From Pyrinomonadaceae bacterium (GTDB lineage Bacteria > Acidobacteriota > Blastocatellia > Pyrinomonadales > Pyrinomonadaceae), in the NCBI GenBank assembly GCA_030841085.1, contig JAVEDP010000003.1, positions 1 through 64,000 of the forward strand: a stretch of 64,000 bases of DNA, given 5' to 3'. How positions within the stretch are numbered: the stretch's first letter is position 1; the number at the start of each line of letters is the position of its first letter. Position numbers and translations under genes: made by a program. Positions 46,138 to 55,200 of the stretch are shown piece after piece. The notes under the pieces are model-generated. The model was not told the origin of the DNA. It searched no databases and saw only the letters and a list, made by a program, of their open reading frames with translations.

Positions 46138-47196
46138 ATGACTTACAAACTACTAATTGTTGATGACGAATTAGCCAATCTGCGGCTGCTCGAACGTTTA
46201 TTCTCCACCGAGTACGAATGTTTCACCGCGTCGTCCGGACCAGCCGCCATCAAGGTGCTGGAACAGCACGATGTGGCCATTATCATTACCGATCAGCGGA
46301 TGCCGGGCATGAGCGGCATTGAGTTGTTAAAGGCTACGTCCACTTTGCGCCCGCACATGGTGCGCATTCTGTTGACCGGTTACACCGACGTCGAAGCTTT
46401 GGTCGAAACCATCAACTGCGGACTGGTCTACATGTATTTCACCAAACCATGGAATAACGGCGAGCTGAAGATGAAGGTCAGTCGCGCGCGCGATCATTAT
46501 GAAAGCAACAGGAAGCGCAGCTCGCTTATGTTGGCGAATGAGCGCCTAAGTCAAAAGTTACAATCGTTCACCTTGGGCCTGGTAAAGTCGTTGGTCGACA
46601 TGCTCCGGTCGAGAAACGAAGAGGACTACAATCACGCGTTGCGCGTTTGCAAACACGCGAGCGCGATTGCGCGCGGACTGGAAATGAGCGAGGACCGAAT
46701 CAATGAGATGGCCACCGCGGCTTTGCTGCACGACCTGAATCGTTCGGGTTCCCTTCCCGTCCGGCAACACACGGCGGCGGAAAGCAAAGTTCAGATCTCT
46801 CATGAGGACTGTGAACTAGCATTGCTCGAATCGATTCCGGAACTGGCCAACGTTGCAGACATGATTCGCATGCAGCACGAGAACTTTGATGGCAGCGGCC
46901 ATCCGATGGGTTTCGGGCAGGAACAGATTCCGCTTGGCGCAAGAATAATTCGCGTCGCTGATGAATATGATTTACTGCTGCGGCCCAGAGATTCCGCGCC
47001 GCTGCAGCACCAGGAAATTGTGAAAGTTCTGAGTCAAGGGTCGGGAAAGCAATTCGATCCAAAGGTCGTGAATGCTTTGTCGCAACTCGCACCCGGCATT
47101 AATAATTCGAGTTCAACGGCAGTTGAAGCTGAAGCGATTCTTGCCGGCCTGAACGGAATCACAGCCGCTACCCAAATTCATCTCTCCAGAACCTAA
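46138..47196 (+). CDS. Response regulator with degenerate HD-GYP domain
   Basis: 352 residues. The receiver (about 1-125) has YKLLIVDDELANLRLLERLF, D in IIITDQRMPGMSG and K in FTKPWNNGEL. The HD-GYP domain (about 150-330) keeps ALLHDLNRSG and HENFDGSGHPMGFGQEQIPL then GARIIRVADEYD. The GYP triad reads GHP, and the HD segment is followed by a shortened region, so cyclic-di-GMP phosphodiesterase activity is uncertain. It ends a three-gene receiver cluster (43.7-47.2 kb) that probably shares one pathway. Confidence 0.88.
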   Translation: MTYKLLIVDDELANLRLLERLFSTEYECFTASSGPAAIKVLEQHDVAIIITDQRMPGMSGIELLKATSTLRPHMVRILLTGYTDVEALVETINCGLVYMYFTKPWNNGELKMKVSRARDHYESNRKRSSLMLANERLSQKLQSFTLGLVKSLVDMLRSRNEEDYNHALRVCKHASAIARGLEMSEDRINEMATAALLHDLNRSGSLPVRQHTAAESKVQISHEDCELALLESIPELANVADMIRMQHENFDGSGHPMGFGQEQIPLGARIIRVADEYDLLLRPRDSAPLQHQEIVKVLSQGSGKQFDPKVVNALSQLAPGINNSSSTAVEAEAILAGLNGITAATQIHLSRT

Positions 47197-47202
47197 GCTA
47201 TT

Positions 47203-47343
47203 TGGACTGCGGCGGCTTGACGCCGCTTTGTTGCGCGGCGAGCGGGGTCCCCCGGCGCGGCAAACAAACAAGCAGTTCAGAGTCCAAGCTTTAGCTTGCT
47301 CTTTTGTAACCAGGCAACCTAAAGGTTGGACTCTGAACTGCTT
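47203..47343. repeat. Long inverted repeat with nested TTTAG palindromes
   Basis: Perfect 18-bp arms, AAGCAGTTCAGAGTCCAA (47270-47287) and TTGGACTCTGAACTGCTT (47326-47343), enclose CAAGCTTTAGCTTG and CAACCTAAAGGTTG. Upstream is a second hairpin (GCGGCGGCTTGACGCCGC). It lies between converging genes and may terminate both. Confidence 0.8.
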
Positions 47344-47368
47344 CGCGCTAACCAAAGAGTGGCGACCT

Positions 47369-47761
47369 TCAACCAATTCTGCTTCGTCGAAACTTTCGCA
47401 GCGTCGCGCACAGGCTTGCAAACTTCTGTTCTAACCGTTCCACCAGCGCTTTGAGATCATCCTGATCCTGAACCCGCTCGAGCTTTTCACAAAGCTCGAC
47501 AATCTGATGAAAGCCGAGGCTGCCACTACTCCCCTTAAAAGTATGAACGGACTTCTTCAATAAGATTCGGTCGCCGGTCACTGCCGCGTGCTTTATCCGC
47601 GTGCAGCGTTCCGCGCCATCCGTCAAGTACAGGTCGATCAACTCCACAACCAGGTCCGGCGCGCCGGTCGTGTTTATCTCTCCCAATGCGGTAAGCGCCG
47701 CGAGATCAATTTCTTCAGCTTGGCTTTCCTGAGTCAGCGAGTTTTGAATAGCGACCGTCAT
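47369..47761 (-). CDS. HPt (histidine phosphotransfer) protein
   Basis: 130 residues from the ATG at 47761 (GGAACC upstream); a GTG at 47821 would add 20 residues. The HPt signature SVHTFKGSSGSLGFHQIVEL carries the phosphoacceptor histidine (H73 in this numbering). The preceding helix, PDLVVELIDLYLTDGAERCT, and following ELCEKLERVQDQDDL form the four-helix bundle. It passes phosphate between receivers and is encoded just after a receiver-only protein. Confidence 0.92.
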   Translation of the reverse strand: MTVAIQNSLTQESQAEEIDLAALTALGEINTTGAPDLVVELIDLYLTDGAERCTRIKHAAVTGDRILLKKSVHTFKGSSGSLGFHQIVELCEKLERVQDQDDLKALVERLEQKFASLCATLRKFRRSRIG

Positions 47762-47826
47762 TTCGTTGGTTCCAGTTTGAGTTTGCGGAGGTAGCGCGAT
47801 TTGCGCAGCGAATTTTATCACGTCAC

Positions 47827-48240
47827 CTATGCAGCAATGTGGGTTTGCGCACTGGGTAGCAGCATACTCAAGGCAGTTTGGAGTTTGTCCACCGTTAGTG
47901 GCTTTGAAAGAAAGGCGACTGCTCCGGCCGCAAAGCCGTCAGACATAACTTTCAGATCCTGCTCGGCAGTTATCAACAAGACCGGAATTCTTTGTAAGCG
48001 CTTCTCCGTCCTCATGTGGCGAATCAGATCAATTCCGTTCAGGCCAGGCATGCGCATATCGAACAGCGCCGCCGCAAAGGCCGCGTCCGATTGCAGCATC
48101 CTAAATGCGGCGCGACCGTCATCGACCACCACGGCCGTATAGCCTGCGCTAGTTACTGCCGAACTCAATAGGCGTCTGATTATCGGATCGTCATCGGCGA
48201 TAAGTACGCGTTTGGTTAAGTGGCTTCGGTCGTCCACCAT
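47827..48240 (-). CDS. Stand-alone receiver (CheY-like) protein
   Basis: 137 residues, a single receiver domain: KRVLIADDDPIIRRLLSSAV, phosphorylatable D in AALFDMRMPGLNG, VLLITAEQD and K in AFLSKPLTVDKLQ. No output domain. The next gene (HPt) begins within 66 bases on the same strand, so the pair can form a phosphorelay with the kinases on the other strand at 44.8 kb or with the hybrid kinase at 52 kb. Confidence 0.93.
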   Translation of the reverse strand: MVDDRSHLTKRVLIADDDPIIRRLLSSAVTSAGYTAVVVDDGRAAFRMLQSDAAFAAALFDMRMPGLNGIDLIRHMRTEKRLQRIPVLLITAEQDLKVMSDGFAAGAVAFLSKPLTVDKLQTALSMLLPSAQTHIAA

Positions 48241-48282
48241 TTTTTTACCATCCTTTCATGCTGGTGAAAGTTTTTCCACTAA

Positions 48283-49548
48283 TTAATACTCGCGCACGCC
48301 CCACACGCGCGGCCCGCCAATGTTTAGCGCCTTGCGCACCGCGTCTGAGTCATATTGCAGGGTTGAGGTTCCACCACCGTTCGTATTGAACGTCGGCGAA
48401 TGGAATGGTCCGGCATTCACCGGATCAAAATTCGCTACCGCCATCGAGCCGTAAATACTGCCATTGCCTCCGCCATCGCGATTGACCGTGCCCGCGCCCA
48501 GCACAAGAATCAGGCCATCGAAACTTGGGTTGCCGTTCATGGTGAGATTGCCAGTCACAATTAATAAACCGGCGCCCCCGTCCAGGCTGCAGTCGCCGTC
48601 GACAAAGGTAAAAGCCGGCGCTGAAGAAGTTCCGGAAGTTCCGCTGAAGGTTGAAAAATAACGACCTTGACTGACGGCGTTCAGTTTCTGATCCGCCAGA
48701 AAGGCGCGCGCCTGGTTAGCCGACCGCAACCAGGATGGCAATGAAGAATTGGGAACGGTGGCAGCGACCGGATCGGCGACCGTATCCTTGTTGTTGGCAT
48801 TTATTTCAATCGTCATGTCTGCGGCTAACGTTGCCGCAAACGTCGGCAACACTATTCCGGTGGAGAAGTGATCGTGTCCCGAATAATCTTTCGCGGCGCT
48901 GTCACCGGTCGTAAAAGTTATCGGCGTTCCATCGTCAGCGCTGCGCATTAAGATGGTAGCCACAGGGTCGTAATCAAAATTACTGCGGTTGACGATCAAC
49001 TCCATTTGCTTCAATGCGCCTTTTGGACCATAGCCGGTGACCTGCACCAGCAAACGAGTCGGCTCGCCGGATGCGACGAGAGTTTGATCCGGGTCACTCA
49101 CCAATACGCTGTAAGCCATGCCGTTGATCGGAACATAACTCGAAGTCAGCGCGACTCGATCGGGGTTGCTCGCCCCGGCCGGTGTGTAGTTGTAGTTCAA
49201 CCAACCGGAAAGACGAGCAAGACCTGTATTGTCACTCGGCAAATTTGAGGACGCGGGTGTGACCGCCTGTCTAAAGCTAATTTTCGATCCCGCAGGCAGC
49301 GCGGCATTTGGCTCAATTTGTCCGCGCAGGACACTAAGACTGATTTCCAATCCAGCCTCGGCGCTGTAATAGGCCTGCAACTCCGAAGTGGAATCGACTG
49401 CCATTCGCGTTGAGAGTGCCGTCGTCAGGATCAGCGCGCCGCTGGTCGCGAACAGCAAGGTCGAAATCATGAGGACCGTAAGCAGCGCCGCGCCGCGCTC
49501 GGCTTGGCGACTTCCATTTGGTTGGTTGCTTTGAGTTCTAGTATTCAT
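48283..49548 (-). CDS. PilX-like minor pilin/pilus assembly protein
   Basis: 421 residues, last gene of a four-gene pilin operon. The N-terminus (RGAALLTVLMISTLLFATSG then ALILTTAL) is the prepilin-like hydrophobic helix without the usual E5; STRMAVDSTSELQAYYSAEA is the typical PilX opening after it. The large C-terminal domain is Ser/Gly/Asn-rich with beta-rich segments (LLIVTGNLTMNGNPSFDGLI, GSIYGSMAVANFD), similar to pilus tip proteins that fold as right-handed beta structures. Minor pilins initiate pilus assembly and set adhesion. Its start is 17 bases after the pilW-like stop. Confidence 0.82.
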   Translation of the reverse strand: MNTRTQSNQPNGSRQAERGAALLTVLMISTLLFATSGALILTTALSTRMAVDSTSELQAYYSAEAGLEISLSVLRGQIEPNAALPAGSKISFRQAVTPASSNLPSDNTGLARLSGWLNYNYTPAGASNPDRVALTSSYVPINGMAYSVLVSDPDQTLVASGEPTRLLVQVTGYGPKGALKQMELIVNRSNFDYDPVATILMRSADDGTPITFTTGDSAAKDYSGHDHFSTGIVLPTFAATLAADMTIEINANNKDTVADPVAATVPNSSLPSWLRSANQARAFLADQKLNAVSQGRYFSTFSGTSGTSSAPAFTFVDGDCSLDGGAGLLIVTGNLTMNGNPSFDGLILVLGAGTVNRDGGGNGSIYGSMAVANFDPVNAGPFHSPTFNTNGGGTSTLQYDSDAVRKALNIGGPRVWGVREY

Positions 49549-49565
49549 CGCGACTAATCATTCCG

Positions 49566-50291
49566 TCAGTAAAGAGGTAGATTCGAATTGCGCAGGGCAA
49601 CGTCCGAAACCAACAGGACGCTGGTCGGCGGCTGATATCCGGGACCGTTCAGTTTGCCCACTGCGTCGAGGTGCACGCACACCGCAAGCACCACATAAGT
49701 CGCGGCCTGCGGATTAACTTCAGATGAAGAAGCGATGGTGATGTCGCACCCCGAGGTGCCATAAGTCACTTTTTGCGAATAGTAATGAACGTGCAAACTG
49801 TCGAGCCGGTTCGCGAGCACTGTCGATTTGCCGCCCGCAACTGCATACGCGTCAAAGCGCGCAAGCAGATTCGTGTTGTCTTCCGCGTAGAGTAAAAACT
49901 TAACGTCCTCGCCTGCATCTTCGACCGCTGTGCCGATTCCTGCTTGCGCGTTCGTGGAAGCTCCCAGGTGAAACTTGTTAAGGTTCGCGCGAATCCTCAG
50001 CGTGCTGTTCCCACGACTGTCGGTGATTGAATCGCCCGCCACGATGCCGTTCTCGCTCAAATTAAAGCCGGCGTTGGCAATCTCGCGGGACATGATATTG
50101 AGCGCGCGTTGCGCGTCGGCGAGCGCATCGGCGTTTGCGTTAGTCCTGGTGCGCAGATTCATCGTGCGGGCCAGCAGCGTGGCAGCAACCCCGGTAATCA
50201 CCAGCGTCAGCGTCATGGCGACCATTAGCTCGATTAGCGAGAACCCTCGGGCTTGTCCAGCTTTGATTTGAGATCGTTTTGTTTTCATCAT
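49566..50291 (-). CDS. PilW-like minor pilin
   Basis: 241 residues. The class III prepilin signal is clear: basic leader, then GFSLIELMVAMTLTLVITGV, with the G-F cleavage site and glutamate at mature position 5. The rest (QRALNIMSREIANAGFNLSE, then ITIASSSEVNPQAATYVVLA) matches PilW-type proteins. Prepilin peptidase PilD would process it. It lies four bases after the pilV-like stop and before pilX-like. Confidence 0.88.
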   Translation of the reverse strand: MMKTKRSQIKAGQARGFSLIELMVAMTLTLVITGVAATLLARTMNLRTRTNANADALADAQRALNIMSREIANAGFNLSENGIVAGDSITDSRGNSTLRIRANLNKFHLGASTNAQAGIGTAVEDAGEDVKFLLYAEDNTNLLARFDAYAVAGGKSTVLANRLDSLHVHYYSQKVTYGTSGCDITIASSSEVNPQAATYVVLAVCVHLDAVGKLNGPGYQPPTSVLLVSDVALRNSNLPLY

Positions 50292-50295
50292 TTCA

Positions 50296-50799
50296 TCAAA
50301 GAGCGCGGTTCGGTCCCAATATCTGGGACGAGCGTTTTGTCACCAGGGTAACTGAACCAAACAACGAACTGGTCAAGGTGGTCCATGATTGACTCGAAGC
50401 CTGGGGCACAACCTTGATCGTTAGGGTCTTTAAAGTTGCTTTACCGGAAATAACGTTGGCGTCAGTGATTATGGTCGTGATCGAATAGGTGCGTCCGGCG
50501 CGAGTCACGATGGTGGCCACGCCTGACGCAGAGGTTTCGTTGAGAGTGGCATCAGTGAAGGCGACGCTGCGCAATTGTTCCAGGCGCTGTTGCGCTACCG
50601 CGATCGCCATTTCGCGATCGGCCGCGTTTCCCGTGTTGCTCGCCGCGTAGAAGAAAGCAGATGCCACACCCAAACCAACAACTGTCATCACCAGCATGGC
50701 AATAACTGTTTCAATTAACGTGAAGCCTTTCGCGGAAACACCTCTAGCTTTGAAGTACTTGCCCGCGCGCCTCATTATTTTGTTGCCGTTCGTTCTCAT
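50296..50799 (-). CDS. PilV-like minor pilin
   Basis: 167 residues. The leader ends in ...VSAKGFTLIETVIAMLVMTV, a class III signal with E at mature position 5. The helix QQRLEQLRSVAFTDATLNET and the C-terminal strand-rich part fit PilV. No strong ribosome site was seen at the ATG; it lies 23 bases after the fimT-like gene. Confidence 0.87.
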   Translation of the reverse strand: MRTNGNKIMRRAGKYFKARGVSAKGFTLIETVIAMLVMTVVGLGVASAFFYAASNTGNAADREMAIAVAQQRLEQLRSVAFTDATLNETSASGVATIVTRAGRTYSITTIITDANVISGKATLKTLTIKVVPQASSQSWTTLTSSLFGSVTLVTKRSSQILGPNRAL

Positions 50800-50822
50800 C
50801 GCTTATCAATACTTGCCGGCGG

Positions 50823-51809
50823 TTAGTTGACTGTCACGATTACCACTTGCGTGCCGCAAGCCGATGAAAAGCTTACGCTGCCACTCTGTTTTTTAACGGT
50901 GATGCTGAAAATAGCGGTGCTGCTACCGTTAACGGTCTGCGAGCCAGGCGCAACCTGGATTTGACCGCTGCTGCTTGAGGAAGCGCTGATCGTGCCGCTG
51001 CCAGCGAAGTTGTTGAGATGAATGCCTACGCTGCTGGAGCCATTGCTGATAATCGTCAAGGTGTTGGCGCCGGCAACTATTGAACAGGGTACCGGCGTTG
51101 GCGTCGCGGTTGGCGCTGGTGTTTGAGTCGGCGTGGGCGTGGGGGTCGGTGTTGCTGTGGGGGTTGGGGTCGCTGTTGAAATGGGAGTGGCGGTGGGACT
51201 TGGATTGGGAGTTGGGGTTGCAGACGGGGTTGGCACTGGCGTTGGCGTGGGAGTGGGAGAACTTGTAACCCCCGACGACGGATCTGGAATCAAGTTCGAC
51301 GGGACTGCGCTTAAGCTCAAGTTCGGAACTGATGCATCGTGAAAGATCTCGGCATCAATGGTCACGTCGCCTGAGCCGGTAATGTTTACGTTGCTGGTCC
51401 CGCTACCGTTACTGAATCCTACCGACACTTCGTTGAGAGTACGGCCGCGCCAGTCAAAAGAAATCGTCTGGAGCGCGGCCGTGAATATCACGCCGTTCTC
51501 CAGCGAGAAGTTTTTTGTCGTTGCCGTGCCCGCGTCATCAAAATCCATTGTCACGCTGTAAGTTGTCGTAGTCAGCAGTTGCACCTGTGCGATCCCATGA
51601 CGTCGCAACGCATCGCTCCTCGTTCTTTCAACGTAGGTAGCGAATTGCCGCACGGAAGTTTGTAACCGAATCGCTGCGCGCGCTTTTGTAATTCCCATTA
51701 CTGCAAAAGCGGAAACGACCGACACGATTGCCAGGATTATAAGTAATTGCACCAACGTGAATCCGCGCTGGTCAGACTCTTGCTGCGTCACGTGGGTGAT
51801 GTTCGTCAT
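50823..51809 (-). CDS. FimT/GspH-like minor pilin with PT-rich linker and extra C-terminal domain
   Basis: 328 residues, about twice the family length. The class III signal is QRGFTLVQLLIILAIVSVVS; note Q rather than E at mature position 5. The GspH core (about 45-165; ARAAIRLQTSVRQFATYVER) is followed by a 58-residue linker of alternating Pro and Thr/Ser (184-241) and a cysteine-bounded C-terminal domain (SVGIHLNNFAGSGTISASSS ... SACGTQVVIVTVN). The linker and extra domain suggest a surface-exposed, perhaps adhesive, extension. First gene of the operon. Confidence 0.85.
   Translation of the reverse strand: MTNITHVTQQESDQRGFTLVQLLIILAIVSVVSAFAVMGITKARAAIRLQTSVRQFATYVERTRSDALRRHGIAQVQLLTTTTYSVTMDFDDAGTATTKNFSLENGVIFTAALQTISFDWRGRTLNEVSVGFSNGSGTSNVNITGSGDVTIDAEIFHDASVPNLSLSAVPSNLIPDPSSGVTSSPTPTPTPVPTPSATPTPNPSPTATPISTATPTPTATPTPTPTPTQTPAPTATPTPVPCSIVAGANTLTIISNGSSSVGIHLNNFAGSGTISASSSSSGQIQVAPGSQTVNGSSTAIFSITVKKQSGSVSFSSACGTQVVIVTVN
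51087..51260 (-). repeat. Pro-Thr-coding low-complexity DNA
   Basis: Runs of GGNGTN on the plus strand, encoding alternating Pro and Thr on the minus strand. The array has imperfect six-base units and could vary in length by slippage. Confidence 0.75.
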
Positions 51810-52006
51810 GAAACTTGGTGGTGTTAAGGGCGGGTCAATTACAGCGAAAGGACGATCAAAGACTTTCCCGCATTATGCAATCGCAAGGTTCGTACCGCAG
51901 GCGATGGCGGTTGAAGGCGGGCGATAAGCCTCAATATCGCGAGGGATTTCGGCCTTTCTCTTCGAAAATCAATCTGAGTGCCCGGGCCTGGGCCGCGATG
52001 ATAGGG
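51810..52006. other. Intergenic region upstream of the pilin operon
   Basis: About 200 bases on the minus strand between the micro-ORF and fimT; the operon's promoter must lie here, but no clear -35/-10 was recognised. A plus-strand 102-codon ORF starting at 51815 has no recognisable domain. Confidence 0.35.
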
Positions 52007-52171
52007 TCAGTGTGCCAATGCATCTTGCCCCGCGATTGGGGCGCTATTCCTATCGGTCAAATTTGCGCCTTGCCTGTTTGTGGCTGCGATTTCGGCTTGA
52101 TGGTTCGCGATGAGGCTCGATGAAATTGTTGCTACGTCCAGAAGTTCTTCCGGCGTGTTTAGATACTTCAA
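52007..52171 (-). CDS. Micro-ORF downstream of the hybrid kinase, frame 2
   Basis: 54 codons from a TTG at 52171, whose bases overlap the stop of the preceding micro-ORF (TTGA). Translation begins LKYLNTPEELLDVATISSSL and ends AGQDALAH, a soluble helical composition that looks like genuine coding sequence. Either the two micro-ORFs are coupled or they are one 75-residue protein split by a frameshift around 52170. Confidence 0.5.
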   Translation of the reverse strand: MKYLNTPEELLDVATISSSLIANHQAEIAATNRQGANLTDRNSAPIAGQDALAH

Positions 52172-52239
52172 ACCGCCGGCCCGTAATGCTTCGTCTCGCT
52201 CCGCGGACGCTGCGACGGTGGAACGACAATTCTTTTCAT
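52168..52239 (-). CDS. Micro-ORF downstream of the hybrid kinase, frame 1
   Basis: 23 codons from an ATG at 52239 with a strong ribosome site (AAAGGAG) that begins right after the kinase stop codon. The peptide starts MKRIVVPPSQRPRSETKHYG and is very basic. It is too short for standard gene callers. Confidence 0.55.
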   Translation of the reverse strand: MKRIVVPPSQRPRSETKHYGPAV

Positions 52240-52249
52240 GAATTCTCCT

Positions 52250-55200
52250 TTAGGCGGGTTGCAAAACGTGGTTTTTGAGGAACTCACGAACGCGCTCAAA
52301 ATTAAGTTTGGTTTCTGCAAAGAGTTGCGCGGCGCCATCGAGCCGGTGTTCCCTGCCGGCAGTTTCCAGTTCACGGAGTGTGGCCACGACGGCGTTCATG
52401 CCGCAGTTTGCGCTGGTGCCCCAACAGTTGTGTGCAATCAGTTCCACCTGACGATCATCTTTTGCCAGTACAGCAGTTTCCAGCTTATCGAAATTGTCCG
52501 ACATCTGACTGAGATAGACTTCGACCAACTCGGCAAACTCTTCCGGTTCGTCGCCCATCGCTTCATGCATGCGCGCAACATCAACCGGAGGAACATCAGA
52601 CACCGAGTTCCCGGCACTAACTTTGTCGCCGCCGGCTGAAACCAAAAAGAGATTAAGCACCCTCAGCAGCTCTTCCACCTTTACGGGCTTGGTGACGTAA
52701 TCGTCCATCCCGGCGGCAAGGCAAATTTCACGATCACCCTGCAGGGCGTTTGCTGTCATCGCCACGATGGGCGTATGACGGCCGCGCCCTTCAAGACGGC
52801 GGATTTCCGCGGATGCTTCGTAACCATCCATTTCCGGCATTTGGCAATCCATGAAAACCAGATCGTAAGGAATGCGGCTTAATGCCTCGACAGCTTCTTT
52901 ACCGTTAGCCACGACGTCAGCGCGATAGCCAAGCTTTTGTAACTGTCGGGTAGCAACCTTCTGATTCACGATGTTGTCTTCCGCCAGAAGGATAAGTTTG
53001 TGGGACAGGCCGTTTCTCTCTTTCAAAGTATGTTTGGTCACCACCCGGGATGAAGTACGCTTAACGATCTTCTCTTCTGCGGATATGTTCATGACCGATA
53101 CCAGGCAATCGAACAACTGCGATTGGCGCACTGGTTTGCTGAGATAGGCAGCGATGCCGTGGTCGCGGGAGCGCGCGCCGTCGCCACGCTCTCCGGCAGA
53201 AGTCAGGAGAACCAGCCGCAATGGGGGAATTTCATGATCAGACCTGATGGCCGCTGCGAGCTCGAAACCGTCAAGGCCCGGCATCAGCAAATCCAGAATA
53301 GCGAGGTCATAAGCAAGTCCTTCGGCCGCGGCAGTCTTCAGTAATTGCAGGGCACGAGCTCCTGAATCTGCTTCAGCATGGACCATGCCCCAGGAGTTTA
53401 TTTGGTGCGACAGGATGTCACGATTGGTGGAGTTATCATCAACGATCAGCACCCGAAGATTTTCAAGGCTTTCAACCCGCGGCAGTGCCTTAATCGTCTG
53501 CCGGCTTTGCTTATCGAAACTCGCTGTAAACCAGAAGGTCGACCCTTTCCCCGGAACGCTCGTCACGCCAATCTGCCCGGCCATTAGTTCGACGAGTTGT
53601 TTCGAGATTGATAAGCCAAGTCCAGTTCCGCCGTACTTGCGCGTCGTTGAGCCATCAGCTTGAGTGAAGGCCTGGAATAATTTCCGCTGACTTTCTTCGC
53701 TGATTCCGATCCCGGTATCGGTCACTGAAAAGCGGATCATAACGGAGTTCGGACTTTCAAATTCCTTTTCCGCCGCCACTATCACTTCGCCTCGTTCCGT
53801 GAACTTCAGAGCGTTGCCAATAAGGTTCGTGAGGATTTGCCTGAGCCTGCCCGGATCGCCCCGCAAAGCAGTCGGGACATCGCTGCGAACAAACGACGCG
53901 AACTCGATCTTTTTCTCGCGGGCGCGCTCGGCCAATGATTCAACGGTGCCCTCGACTGTGTTACGCAGATCGAAATCGAGCACGTCGAATTGAAGCTTCC
54001 CGGCTTCAATCTTTGAGAAGTCTAGAATGTCATTGATGATGGTCAAGAGCGCGTCCCCGCTGGAGCGAATTGTTTCCGCAAAGTCACGCTGATCCGCATC
54101 AAGTTTCGTATCGAGCAAGAGTCCGGCCATGCCGATTACGCCATTCATCGGCGTGCGAATCTCGTGGCTCATGTTGGCCAGGAATTCAGACTTAAGCCGC
54201 GCCGATTCCAATGCCGCGTCTCGAGCTATCTGTAACGCTGTTTCCGCAGCCTTGCTTTCAGTGATGTCAGTGTGTGAACCCGACATGCGGTAGGCGACTT
54301 TGTCGGCGTTACGTAATAGCGCCGCGCGCGCCAGAATCCACCGGTAAGTTCCATCTCTGTGGCGCAGACGGTGCACTAGTGAGTACTGAGAGGTGCGGCC
54401 TTCGACGTAGTCGTCAATCGTGGCGAAGGCGTGCGCACGGTCATCAGGGTGTATAACGGATTCCCACGACGCGAAACAATTCTGAAATTCATCATCCTCG
54501 TAACCGAGCATGCTCTTCCAGCGGGGGGAAAAATAGACCTCATTGGTCAGCATGTGCCAGTCCCACAGCCCATCGTTAGAGCCGGCCACGGCCAGTTCAT
54601 ATTGCTCACGACTTTTCCGCAGTTCCTCTTCGACTCTAATGCGCTCGGTAACGTCGCGGGCCATGCCCTGCACTCCGGTTGGTTTACCATCTTCGAGCAT
54701 GAGTCGTGAATTCACTTCGAGAATTACTTCATGACCATCCTTGGCAATGATCCCCAATTCATAAACCGACGCTGACAGTTGCGTTGATTTTTCCGCCAGT
54801 CGTCGTGTGGCTTCCTCGAGATATTTCGGGGCGATAATTTGGGCTACGTTCATTGTTAGAGCTTCGGCACTGGTATAGCCCACAATCTTTTCGGCGGTCT
54901 TGTTAACTGAAGTGTAATTACCCTGGAGGTCGTGGGTGTAGATAATGTCATTGGCGTTCTCGAATAGATCGCGATATTTCTGCTCGCCTTCTCGCAAGGC
55001 AGCTTCAATGTGTTTGCGCTCGCCGATTTCAATCTTCAAAGCCCCATCGGACTGCTCGACCTCCGTGGCCATACGGTTGAAAACGCGTGCCAATTGGCCA
55101 AGCTCGTCTTTTGAGGTGATATGGGCGCGCGCGGAGAAATCCCCTTGACCAAAGCGCTCGGCGGCCGACGTTAAAAGCCGCAACCAACGCAGGAAACCGC

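Noticed and set aside
51815-52123. 102-codon plus-strand ORF opposite the micro-ORFs
   Set aside because: The minus-strand frame here has coding character and is continuous with the kinase operon; the plus-strand ORF has none.
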